Assembly (NCBI GenBank): GCA_042569785.1
Contig: JBHPGW010000084.1
Span: 1 to 10,171, forward strand
Origin: JBHPGW01 sp042569785
Lineage (GTDB): Bacteria > Planctomycetota > Phycisphaerae > Sedimentisphaerales > Anaerobacaceae
Direction: 5' to 3'
DNA length: 10,171 bases
A program made the translations under genes and the position numbers. This document shows positions 1 through 6,210 of the stretch, one piece after another (within the stretch, counting starts at the first letter, position 1; every line of letters begins with the position of its first letter). A model generated the notes under the pieces. It was not told the origin of the DNA. It did not search any database and was given only the letters and a program-made list of their open reading frames with translations.

Positions 1-983
1 ACTCCGCCGTGAATATCAATGTCACCGCCAAGCTGTAACCCGATGCGTGTATTTGTCCCTCCGGATTCGAGTTTGCAATCGGTCTTGAATATAAGTATCC
101 CATTGGCATCCGCCTTGGTATACCAAAAACCGGTACCATAAACAGAAGGATCAGCTGTAAGCTTCAACGCCTGCGACCCGTCATGGCTATAGCCGGCGAG
201 TATCTCGTTAGGCCCCGCCATACCGAAAAGCTCCCAGCCTTCATTAAGTTCATTCGGCTGCCAATCACTGGTAGCCGAATACCCCTCGAAATCCTCCGGA
301 TTAGATTCCCTGGCCAGTTTGAGATTATCTACGCGAATTGTACCGTTAGAATTCCTCAGCCAAACAAAATTGACAGGACTGTTCCAAAGAAACGGAATCT
401 CGTTCGACCAGCCGTTCATCGCCTCGCCATACCAGCCGAAACGAGCTTTTGTTCTCTGCGTGTCAAAGTTCATAATCATTTCGACCGAAAACCATCTGCC
501 CACGATCTCGCCAGTTGAACTCGGCCATCCGGGCATATACTCCTGATAGACATTCCAGTCCATGTCTCTGCACCATACCGATGCGCCGCCAGGCGTTCGC
601 AGTTCCACAAAGGCACAATTACGGCCATTATAATCTTCGCCGATCTCAAAACTTATGCGAGCATGTCCGTCTGAAAGCACTTCCAGCATACCGTCAAAAG
701 TAAACTTTAAAATCCCTGAGCCATACGCTGTAGCGTGCCAGATACCGCTGGCATTGTCGCTGCTCCACACCTGCAGGGCCTGACTGCCGTCGGGACCACC
801 AGCCGAGAGTATCTTCAGGCTATACTCATAGATAAAATCCGACCACCCTTGCTCAACTATGTTAGGTTCCCAGTTCGCATCAGTTGCGGTAGGCGGATAG
901 CTCTCGAAATCCTCCGGGTTCGACACCCCGGCAACCGCCGGCAAAGCCAGAAAGAACACCATTAGAATTACTCTCTTACACAT
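1..983 (-). CDS. Secreted two-module jellyroll-like protein, N-terminal part (3' end beyond window)
   Basis: The minus frame from ATG 983 stays open for 327 codons to the left edge, so the C-terminus is missing. Residues 1-18 form a signal peptide (MCKRVILMVFFLALPAVA) with a likely signal peptidase I site after A18, so the protein is probably exported. The mature part holds a repeated module. NPEDFE at residue 22 recurs at residue 228, and each copy is followed by a W..N..E.GW stretch, a DGSQAL motif, a G..W. segment and a GIL.F strand. The period is 206 residues. Rich beta-strand and aromatic content resembles LamG/concanavalin-like jellyroll domains of planctomycete-type secreted proteins; that fold is inference. 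No catalytic motif was recognised, so it may bind glycan or be structural. A weak ribosome site, GAAAG (993-997), lies 9 nt before the ATG. A C-terminal sorting signal or further modules may lie outside the window. Confidence 0.85.
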   Translation of the reverse strand, partial: MCKRVILMVFFLALPAVAGVSNPEDFESYPPTATDANWEPNIVEQGWSDFIYEYSLKILSAGGPDGSQALQVWSSDNASGIWHATAYGSGILKFTFDGMLEVLSDGHARISFEIGEDYNGRNCAFVELRTPGGASVWCRDMDWNVYQEYMPGWPSSTGEIVGRWFSVEMIMNFDTQRTKARFGWYGEAMNGWSNEIPFLWNSPVNFVWLRNSNGTIRVDNLKLARESNPEDFEGYSATSDWQPNELNEGWELFGMAGPNEILAGYSHDGSQALKLTADPSVYGTGFWYTKADANGILIFKTDCKLESGGTNTRIGLQLGGDIDIHGG

Positions 984-993
984 AATCACAATC

Positions 994-1013
994 TTTCAGA
1001 AAAAATGCTGAAA
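994..1013 (-). promoter_or_regulatory. Leader hairpin over the ribosome binding site of the secreted protein gene
   Basis: TTTCAG and CTGAAA form a 6-bp stem with an 8-nt loop in the 5' leader. Four bases of the GAAAG ribosome site (993-997) fall inside the stem, so folding could dampen translation. The stem is short and AU-rich, so its effect is uncertain. Confidence 0.35.
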
Positions 1014-1074
1014 AATTATCCAGTTTACGCCATCCCTCATTGACGTTCTTAGCATACAAAAGCCTGCGTCCGAT

Positions 1075-1104
1075 ATTATACCAAAAAATCGGCATATTTG
1101 TCAA
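1075..1104 (-). promoter_or_regulatory. Consensus sigma70-type promoter for the secreted protein gene
   Basis: On the minus strand TTGACA (1104-1099) is followed after 18 nt by TATAAT (1080-1075). Both hexamers match the consensus exactly. Transcription would start near 1068, giving a leader of about 85 nt. The -10 overlaps one arm of a 9-bp inverted repeat (1070-1078 with 1148-1156). Confidence 0.8.
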
Positions 1105-1168
1105 TCATAAAACTGCAACCTCTTTTGCTAAACGGACTTAACAACCTTAATATCGGTTTGTTTCACCC

Positions 1169-1197
1169 TTGACTATAGCGTAGAACCCGATTATAGT
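1169..1197 (+). promoter_or_regulatory. Sigma70-type promoter for the creatininase-family gene
   Basis: TTGACT (1169-1174), a 17-nt spacer and TATAGT (1192-1197) lie upstream of the ATG at 1232. The predicted start near 1204 leaves a leader of about 28 nt containing AGGAG (1221-1225), 6 nt before the start codon. The promoter diverges from the minus-strand promoter at 1075-1104. Confidence 0.75.
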
Positions 1198-1231
1198 TGC
1201 GGCATTATCATTAATTATCCAGGAGAGTATT

Positions 1232-2017
1232 ATGTCACAGCGAAAGATCAATGAATGGGATTTGGCCAGCACCAATCTGGGGCGTATACGCAAGAGAAAC
1301 TACGAAGTTGCCGTTCTGCCTATCGCTGCGATAGAGGCCCATAACCGCCATCTCCCGCAAGGCCAGGACTACTTCCACACTACATACATCGCAAAACGCT
1401 GCTGCGAACAAGCATGGCCAAAAACAGAATCCGTCATCGCACTGCCAGCCCTGCCTTATGGCGTCGACTGCAACCTAAGCGATTTCCCACTGACAATACA
1501 CGTCAGCCAAATGGTACTTGATGCAATGGTCACAGAGATCATAACCTCACTGCGTAAACACAACATCCGCAAGATCGTCATCCTAAACGGCCATGGCGGC
1601 AACGACTTCAAGCCGCTCGTTCGCCAAATTCAATCCGACATGGACGTATTCGTATTCCTCTGCGACTGGTGGAAAGTAGGCCAGGATAAATACGACGAGA
1701 TTTTCACCAGGCCCGACGACCACGCAGGCCAAATGGAAACATCGGTAGCAATGCACCTCTACCCGGAACTGGTAGAGACAGATTCCGCAGGCGACGGCAA
1801 AGCCAAAGATTTCAGATTCGAGGCACTGCAAAAGGGCTGGCTGTCAACAAGTAGAAACTTCGCAAAACTAAACGACCACTGCGCTGTAGGCGACCCATCG
1901 GGAGCATCACCAGAAAAAGGCAAAGCGTACATCAACCTTGCATGTGACCGTATAAGCCAGTTCCTCATAGAACTCGCAACCACCAAAATCGACGAAAACT
2001 TCCCATACAAACCGTAA
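1232..2017 (+). CDS. Creatininase-family metal-dependent amidohydrolase
   Basis: This 261-residue protein has the creatininase/MftE family pattern. The first metal-ligand block is LPIAAIEAHNRHLPQGQD, with E35, H37 and D46. A glycine-rich LNGHGGN follows at 118-124, with H121. A DDHAGQMETS block at 162-171 supplies H164 and E169. Family members are cytoplasmic Zn/Mn hydrolases that open cyclic amides (creatinine), cleave formamides, or process the mycofactocin peptide. The length is typical of the family. The first block departs from the common E-x-H-G-x-H-L-P form by having Asn (N38) instead of Gly, so the substrate cannot be read off. The start at 1232 is supported by AGGAG 6 nt upstream and a good promoter. 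It appears monocistronic, because the next gene has its own promoter 33 bp after the stop. No mycofactocin genes are visible nearby. Confidence 0.85.
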   Translation: MSQRKINEWDLASTNLGRIRKRNYEVAVLPIAAIEAHNRHLPQGQDYFHTTYIAKRCCEQAWPKTESVIALPALPYGVDCNLSDFPLTIHVSQMVLDAMVTEIITSLRKHNIRKIVILNGHGGNDFKPLVRQIQSDMDVFVFLCDWWKVGQDKYDEIFTRPDDHAGQMETSVAMHLYPELVETDSAGDGKAKDFRFEALQKGWLSTSRNFAKLNDHCAVGDPSGASPEKGKAYINLACDRISQFLIELATTKIDENFPYKP

Positions 2018-2050
2018 TACCACAGCACAACTTAGCACTAAAAAATACTC

Positions 2051-2079
2051 TTGACAGCCATTTACAACAGTGGTATAGT
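2051..2079 (+). promoter_or_regulatory. Near-consensus sigma70-type promoter for the orphan HTH gene
   Basis: TTGACA (2051-2056), a 17-nt spacer and TATAGT (2074-2079) precede the HTH gene. Transcription would start near 2086, only about 15 nt before the first ATG at 2101. No Shine-Dalgarno sequence lies between, so the message would be nearly leaderless. Confidence 0.8.
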
Positions 2080-2100
2080 ATAGAAATAATTTTTCAAATA

Positions 2101-2619
2101 ATGGTTTTTAATATGCGACCGCCTGCCCAAATAAAAGATTGGCTTTCAATAGAAAAGATGTTTCAATGGCTTCAAAGTGCTCCTGACGAGAAGTCCTATA
2201 AAAGACGTCTTTGCATCTGGCTAACCCATACCGGCAAACTCCATGCCAATAAAGTAGCTGACATTCTCAATGTTTCGACACAGGCAGTCTGGCTCTGGAT
2301 CGGTCAGTACAATAGATATGGCCCATCTGGCTTGAAAAGAAAAGGCAGAGGCGGAAGACGATGGGCATTTCTTACTTTAGAGCAGGAAGCCGAACTGCTA
2401 AAGCCATTTGTCAAAGATGCCAAAAAAGGTAAATTGGCTCAACACCTTATGATCAAAGATGTTATAGAACAAAAACTTGGCTCAAAAGTATCGTCAGCCT
2501 ACGTTTACCGACTACTTAATCGCCATAATTTCAATACCATTTATGCCCAGTCAGGCAATTCCAAAAAAACTAAAGAAAACTTCGAGAAGCTATCTCGTCC
2601 ATGGCTCAGGAATATTTAG
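2101..2619 (+). CDS. Orphan HTH protein resembling the DNA-binding half of an IS630-type transposase
   Basis: The product is 172 residues. Residues about 30-75 form a helix-turn-helix (ADILNVSTQAVWLWIGQYNR), followed by the GPSGLKRKGRGGRR linker typical of IS630/Tc1-like N-termini. A second winged-helix unit (about 91-143, LTLEQEAELL to YVYRLLNRHNF) matches the Winged helix-turn-helix unit of IS630 OrfA. The protein stops about 30 residues later, exactly where the DDE catalytic domain would begin. No DDE sequence is found in any frame before pta at 2738, and no convincing terminal inverted repeats were seen. It is either a decayed insertion-sequence remnant or a stand-alone DNA-binding protein derived from one. 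A consensus promoter and an intact frame favour the second view. ATG 2113 is a possible alternative start, and neither start has a Shine-Dalgarno. The AT-rich codon use differs from the C/G-ending codons of pta-ackA. It could act on pta-ackA-nagB, but this is inference. Confidence 0.65.
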   Translation: MVFNMRPPAQIKDWLSIEKMFQWLQSAPDEKSYKRRLCIWLTHTGKLHANKVADILNVSTQAVWLWIGQYNRYGPSGLKRKGRGGRRWAFLTLEQEAELLKPFVKDAKKGKLAQHLMIKDVIEQKLGSKVSSAYVYRLLNRHNFNTIYAQSGNSKKTKENFEKLSRPWLRNI

Positions 2620-2646
2620 TCTTTTAGTTACCATTTCTTTATCCTC

Positions 2647-2681
2647 TATAATTGATGTATAAAAAACAATTAGCCTTGACC
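2647..2681 (+). promoter_or_regulatory. Candidate promoter elements ahead of pta
   Basis: TATAAT at 2647-2652 is a perfect -10 but has only a poor -35 (TTAGTT, 2624-2629). A TTGACC at 2676-2681 has a weak TAGAAA 17 nt downstream. No terminator separates the HTH gene from pta, so read-through from the promoter at 2051 is also possible. Confidence 0.35.
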
Positions 2682-2701
2682 CTGCGATCATTAGTTAGTA
2701 G

Positions 2702-2729
2702 AAAGGAGGTTTTCAGTAAGTATAAGGAG
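2702..2729 (+). promoter_or_regulatory. Tandem Shine-Dalgarno sequences before pta
   Basis: AAGGAG at 2724-2729 lies 8 nt before the pta ATG and is the working ribosome site. A stronger AAAGGAGG at 2702-2709 lies 28 nt before the ATG, with no ATG, GTG or TTG at a usable distance after it. It could be a ribosome standby site or a relic of a lost gene. Confidence 0.6.
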
Positions 2730-2737
2730 AATACAAG

Positions 2738-3724
2738 ATGAGTGTTATAGACAGCTACATAGACAAAATAAAAGGCAAAGCTCTGAGAGTTGTTTTCCCA
2801 GAGGGCAGGGATGAGCGTCTCATCCAGGCGGCTCGAAAACTAAAGGATGACGGCTTGGCAGAACCGGTTTTGCTTGGCTCGGCGGAGCAGATCGCCCAAG
2901 CTACCGCAAAAGCAGGCGTCGACATCGCTGACATCGAAGTCATAGCCCCAAAACAAAGTGACAAGCTCGAGAGCTACGCTGAAAGTTACGCTGCCAGACG
3001 CGATGGCATCAATGCCAAGATTGCAAAACGAATTATCTCAAAGCCTATGTTCTATGGCGGAATGATGGTCTCGACTGGTGACGTCGATACAATGGTAGCC
3101 GGCGCGGCCTCGGCCACCGCTACCGTCATTCAGGCTGGCACGTTAGCCGTAGGACTTGCCGAGGGCATCAACACTGTATCGAGTTTCTTCCTGATGGTCA
3201 TTCCGGATTTCCTCGGCGAAAAGGACAAGCGTTTCATCTACGCCGACTGTGCAGTCAACATCGACCCGACCGCGGAGGAGTTAGCGGATATCGCGTTAGC
3301 TTCTGCCAAAAGCGGAGCAAAACTCTTGGGCGAAGAGCCCCGCGTAGCGATGATCTCGTTCTCGACCAAGGGCAGCGCATCAGGACCAAAGGTTAGCAAG
3401 GTCGTCAAAGCACTCGAGATTGCCAGGGGACACGAACCCAACCTGGCAATAGACGGCGAGTTCCAGGCCGATACCGCTGTTGTCCCTGCTGTCGCTGCAA
3501 AGAAGGTCAAAACCGAAAGCGCAGTAGCAGGCAAAGCAAACGTACTTATCTTCCCCGACCTCGATACCGGCAACGCAAGCTATAAGCTAACCCAGTATAT
3601 GGCAGGCGCAAAAGCCATCGGGCCGTTCCTACAGGGATTCGCAGCACCTATAAGCGACCTTTCTCGCGGAGCCAGTGTAGACGATATCGTAAGCACAACC
3701 ATCATTACATTAGCACAACTATAA
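2738..3724 (+). CDS. pta: Phosphate acetyltransferase (phosphotransacetylase)
   Basis: Interconverts acetyl-CoA plus phosphate with acetyl phosphate plus CoA in the cytoplasm. At 328 residues it is the short, single-domain form, comparable to the archaeal and clostridial enzymes and lacking the N-terminal extension of E. coli Pta. Family landmarks are FPEGRDERLIQAA (20-32), KPMFYGGMMVSTGDVDTMVAGA (start 102), NIDPTAEELADIA (174-186), SFSTKGSASGPKV (207-219), DGEFQAD (239-245), FPDLDTGNASYK (272-283) and ISDLSRGASVDD (305-316). S309, R310 and D316 fall at the numbers of active-site residues in the Methanosarcina thermophila enzyme, and R87 is also kept. By eye, the arginine often seen near residue 133 is Gln132 here. 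The gene is first in a tight operon: ackA follows after 18 nt. Start chosen from AAGGAG 8 nt upstream. Confidence 0.95.
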   Translation: MSVIDSYIDKIKGKALRVVFPEGRDERLIQAARKLKDDGLAEPVLLGSAEQIAQATAKAGVDIADIEVIAPKQSDKLESYAESYAARRDGINAKIAKRIISKPMFYGGMMVSTGDVDTMVAGAASATATVIQAGTLAVGLAEGINTVSSFFLMVIPDFLGEKDKRFIYADCAVNIDPTAEELADIALASAKSGAKLLGEEPRVAMISFSTKGSASGPKVSKVVKALEIARGHEPNLAIDGEFQADTAVVPAVAAKKVKTESAVAGKANVLIFPDLDTGNASYKLTQYMAGAKAIGPFLQGFAAPISDLSRGASVDDIVSTTIITLAQL

Positions 3725-3742
3725 AAGGACACGGAAAATAAA

Positions 3743-4936
3743 ATGAAAGTACTTGTAATCAACGCCGGCAGTTCATCGATCAAGTATCAGCTGTACGAAA
3801 TGCCGCAAGCCGAAGTCCTCGCTAAGGGTTTTGTTGAGAGGATCGGCGAAGCAGACTCGATGCTGAACCATAATTATAACGGTACCCCTTACACCGCTAA
3901 AGTCAAAGCCCAGGACCACGAAAAGGCAATGGAGATCATACTCGATACCCTCGTCGATGACAAAGTAGGCGTTATGAAAGATATCACCAACATCAAAGCT
4001 GTCGGCCACAGAGTCGTTCACGGCGGAGAAGAATTTACAGGCTCAATGCTGATCGACGATAAGGTTATTGCCTCGATAGAAAAATTCGCCGACCTTGCAC
4101 CACTGCACAATCCGCCAAACCTAACCGGTATCCGAGCCGCACAGCACAGCCTACCAGACGCCAAACAGATCGCATGCTTCGACACAGCTTTTCACAGCAC
4201 CATCCCCAAGGTCGCGTACCTATACGCACTGCCTTACGAACTGTACGAAAAGTATCATATCCGCAGATACGGCTTCCACGGCACAAGCCACAGATACGTC
4301 GCCCGCAGAGCCGCAGAACTTATGTCCATGAGCAAAGATGATGCGAATATAATCACATGTCACCTCGGTAACGGCTGTTCGATCGCCGCGGTTAAGCAGG
4401 GCAAATCGGTTGATACCTCGATGGGCCTTACACCGCTCGAAGGCCTGGTAATGGGAACACGATCAGGTGACTTCGATCCAGCTATACTGTTTTACCTGGC
4501 CGACAAAGGATACAGCGTTAAAGAGCTTAACACGATTTGCAATAAAAAGAGCGGACTGCTCGGCATAACCGGCGAATCAAACGACATGCGAAACCTGGGC
4601 GAACTTGCGGCTAAAGGCAACAAGCGGGCTCAGCTTGCGATCGACATCTTCTGTTACCGCATCAAAAAATATATCGGCGCTTACACTGCCGTTCTCGGCA
4701 GAGTCGATGCGGTCGTCTTCACAGGCGGAATCGGCGAAAACGGTGTCGACGTCCGAGCTAACATCTGCAACGAAATGCAGGGTGTGGGCATCGAACTCGA
4801 TACGGACAAAAACAAGGCAACTTCGAGCGAAGACAGAGATGTCAGCAGTGACAACAGCAATGTAAAGGTATTCGTCATCGCCACAAACGAAGAAGCAGCT
4901 ATCGCAAACGACACATACGAACTCAGTAAAAAATAA
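3743..4936 (+). CDS. ackA: Acetate kinase
   Basis: Catalyses acetate + ATP to acetyl phosphate + ADP, reversibly. With Pta it makes ATP during fermentation or activates acetate. The 397-residue length is standard. Motifs in order: VLVINAGSSSIKYQLY (3-18, with N7), GHRVVHGGEEFTGS (88-101, R90), LAPLHNPPNL (118-127, H122), CFDTAFHSTIP (145-155, D147), RYGFHGTSHRYV (175-186, H179), CHLGNGCSIAAV (206-217), MGTRSGDFDP (237-246, R240), FTGGIGENG (326-334) and TNEEAAIA (381-388). All known catalytic and nucleotide-binding residues of the ASKHA-fold family appear present. It lies 18 nt after pta and 28 nt before nagB. The ribosome site is modest: AAGGA just after the pta stop, or GGAAA closer in, which suggests translational coupling to pta. 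Confidence 0.97.
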   Translation: MKVLVINAGSSSIKYQLYEMPQAEVLAKGFVERIGEADSMLNHNYNGTPYTAKVKAQDHEKAMEIILDTLVDDKVGVMKDITNIKAVGHRVVHGGEEFTGSMLIDDKVIASIEKFADLAPLHNPPNLTGIRAAQHSLPDAKQIACFDTAFHSTIPKVAYLYALPYELYEKYHIRRYGFHGTSHRYVARRAAELMSMSKDDANIITCHLGNGCSIAAVKQGKSVDTSMGLTPLEGLVMGTRSGDFDPAILFYLADKGYSVKELNTICNKKSGLLGITGESNDMRNLGELAAKGNKRAQLAIDIFCYRIKKYIGAYTAVLGRVDAVVFTGGIGENGVDVRANICNEMQGVGIELDTDKNKATSSEDRDVSSDNSNVKVFVIATNEEAAIANDTYELSKK

Positions 4937-4964
4937 TTACCAATTTTTAAGAAAGGAAAGTCTA

Positions 4965-5780
4965 ATGAGAGTGATCATTCAAAACGATTACAAAGCCGTA
5001 AGCAAATGGGCCGCGGCGTATGTAGCAAACGCCATCAATACGTTCAAACCAACCGCCAAGAAACCGTTCGTACTCGGTCTGCCTACCGGCTCAAGCCCGC
5101 TGGGAATGTACAAGGAACTGGCTCGACTCAATAAGGCCGGCAAGGTCAACTTCGCAAACGTCGTAACTTTCAACATGGACGAATACGTAAACCTGCCAAA
5201 AGAGCACCCGGAAAGTTACTACTCATTCATGTGGAACAACTTCTTCAGCCATATCAACATCAAGAAGTCAAACGTCAACATCCTTAACGGCAACGCCAAA
5301 AATCTCGAAGCCGAATGCGCTCGCTATGAGAAGAAGATCAAAAGTTACGGCGGCATCGAGCTGTTCGTAGGCGGCATAGGCCCGGACGGTCACATCGCTT
5401 TCAACGAGCCTGGCTCTTCTCTTGCAAGCCGAACACGCGTAAAAACTCTCACCGAAGACACCATCATCGCAAATTCACGCTTCTTTGGCAACGACTTAAG
5501 CAAGGTACCGAAAACAGCGTTGACCGTCGGCGTTGGAACCGTAATGGATTCAAGAAAAGTTATAATCATAGTCAGCGGACACAACAAAGCTCACGCCCTC
5601 CAGGAAGCCGTCGAACATGGCGTCAACCACATGTGGACACTCTCATGCCTACAGCTCCACCCACACGGCTCGATCGTATGCGACGACGCCTCGACAGTTG
5701 ACATGAGAGTAAGCACAGTAAACTACTTCAAGGACATAGAAAAAGACAACCTCGACCCCAGGAAGATACTAAAAGGCTAA
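4965..5780 (+). CDS. nagB: Glucosamine-6-phosphate deaminase
   Basis: Converts glucosamine-6-P to fructose-6-P plus ammonia, the last dedicated step of N-acetylglucosamine/chitin-sugar use. The 271-residue protein aligns with E. coli NagB without number shifts through the core. LPTGSSPLGMYKEL (39-52) binds phosphate. D72 in NMDEY is the proton-transfer residue. GIGPDGHIAFNEPGSS carries D141, H143 and E148. Allosteric-site positions S151, S152, R158, K160 and Y254 are also kept, so activation by N-acetylglucosamine-6-P, as in the hexameric E. coli enzyme, is likely. AAAGGA (4952-4957) lies 7 nt before the ATG. As last gene of pta-ackA-nagB it precedes a strong terminator. No nagA or nagE is visible. 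In this setting AckA/Pta could recycle acetate released by GlcNAc-6-P deacetylation. Confidence 0.95.
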   Translation: MRVIIQNDYKAVSKWAAAYVANAINTFKPTAKKPFVLGLPTGSSPLGMYKELARLNKAGKVNFANVVTFNMDEYVNLPKEHPESYYSFMWNNFFSHINIKKSNVNILNGNAKNLEAECARYEKKIKSYGGIELFVGGIGPDGHIAFNEPGSSLASRTRVKTLTEDTIIANSRFFGNDLSKVPKTALTVGVGTVMDSRKVIIIVSGHNKAHALQEAVEHGVNHMWTLSCLQLHPHGSIVCDDASTVDMRVSTVNYFKDIEKDNLDPRKILKG

Positions 5781-5800
5781 CCCCCCTTTGAAGAAACTTA

Positions 5801-5828
5801 AAAAACAAACAAAAAAAGTCTTTTTGTT
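5801..5828 (-). terminator. Possible minus-strand terminator for the regulator cassette
   Basis: AACAAAAA (5808-5815) and TTTTTGTT (5821-5828) form an 8-bp stem. Read on the minus strand it is followed by TGTTTTTT, so it could stop transcripts coming from 5914. The stem is nearly all A-U and therefore weak. Together with the GC-rich hairpin beside it, it would insulate two convergent units. Confidence 0.45.
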
Positions 5829-5830
5829 AG

Positions 5831-5859
5831 CCCCCTGCACCGCAGGGGGTTATTTTTTT
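5831..5859 (+). terminator. Intrinsic terminator of the pta-ackA-nagB operon
   Basis: CCCCCTGC (5831-5838) pairs perfectly with GCAGGGGG (5842-5849) around a 3-nt loop, followed by a T-rich tract (5850-5859). It lies 50 nt after the nagB stop. Confidence 0.92.
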
Positions 5860-5867
5860 ACATTTGA

Positions 5868-5902
5868 CCAAAAAAGCCAAACGCTGTTGCTTTTACAACT
5901 CC
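5868..5902 (-). repeat. Hairpin repeat element, copy 1
   Basis: On the minus strand, 12 nt after the regulator stop, GTTGT-AAAA-GCAAC forms a 5-bp hairpin followed by AGCGTTTGGCTTTTTTGG. A related copy lies at 6999-7032. The two stems differ at two base pairs and both changes are compensated. The T-run suggests a terminator-like role. Confidence 0.55.
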
Positions 5903-5913
5903 ACACTATTTAC

Positions 5914-6210
5914 TTATTTTTTTAATATACTTTCTAATTCTGCCACTAATCCTTTAATCGCTTTTCGACCTTTCGGGGTAATTGTGCAAAATGTCTTCGG
6001 TTTACGCTCGATAAATATTTTTTTCACCTTGATAAGTTCGGCTTCTTCTAATTTGCGTATCTGAACACTCAAATTGCCATCGGAGAGCTTTAAAGCCTTG
6101 CGTATATAGGTAAAATCAAGTTTGTCACCACCTATAAGAAGTGCTAATATCCCAAGCCGTGTACGTGACAAAACAAGTTCGTCAAATTTTGAAGGATTGA
6201 ATTTATTCAT
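5914..6210 (-). CDS. Small winged-helix transcriptional regulator (HTH_34-like, PF13601 type)
   Basis: This 98-residue protein is almost entirely one winged helix. It fits the pattern of small MarR/ArsR-like regulators of the HTH_34 type: RTRLGILALL (16-25), DFTYIRKALKLSDGNLSVQIRKLEEAELI (about 32-60, with the recognition helix around DGNLSVQIRKLEE), a basic wing (VKKIFIERKPKT), and TPKGRKAI near the end. It has no ligand domain and no metal-binding cysteine cluster. Its ATG overlaps the TGA of the membrane gene (ATGA, 6207-6210), so the two are probably translationally coupled and made in fixed ratio. The likely target is the palindrome over the cassette's own promoter (6915-6933); this autoregulation is inference. 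Such regulators are often paired with a membrane protein, which may act as its sensor or its controlled output. Confidence 0.85.
   Translation of the reverse strand: MNKFNPSKFDELVLSRTRLGILALLIGGDKLDFTYIRKALKLSDGNLSVQIRKLEEAELIKVKKIFIERKPKTFCTITPKGRKAIKGLVAELESILKK

Noticed and set aside
697..708. AAAGT-AA-ACTTT palindrome resembling the cassette operator half-sites
   Set aside because: It lies inside coding sequence of the secreted protein, far from a promoter, and is short enough to be chance.
183..965. Several plus-strand open frames of 60-110 codons
   Set aside because: They are antisense to the secreted-protein frame, which has a signal peptide, repeated modules and a consensus promoter.
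2477..2662. Second frame overlapping the HTH gene as a frameshifted transposase half
   Set aside because: IS630 elements can use frameshifting, but this 61-codon frame has no DDE motif or similarity to a catalytic domain.
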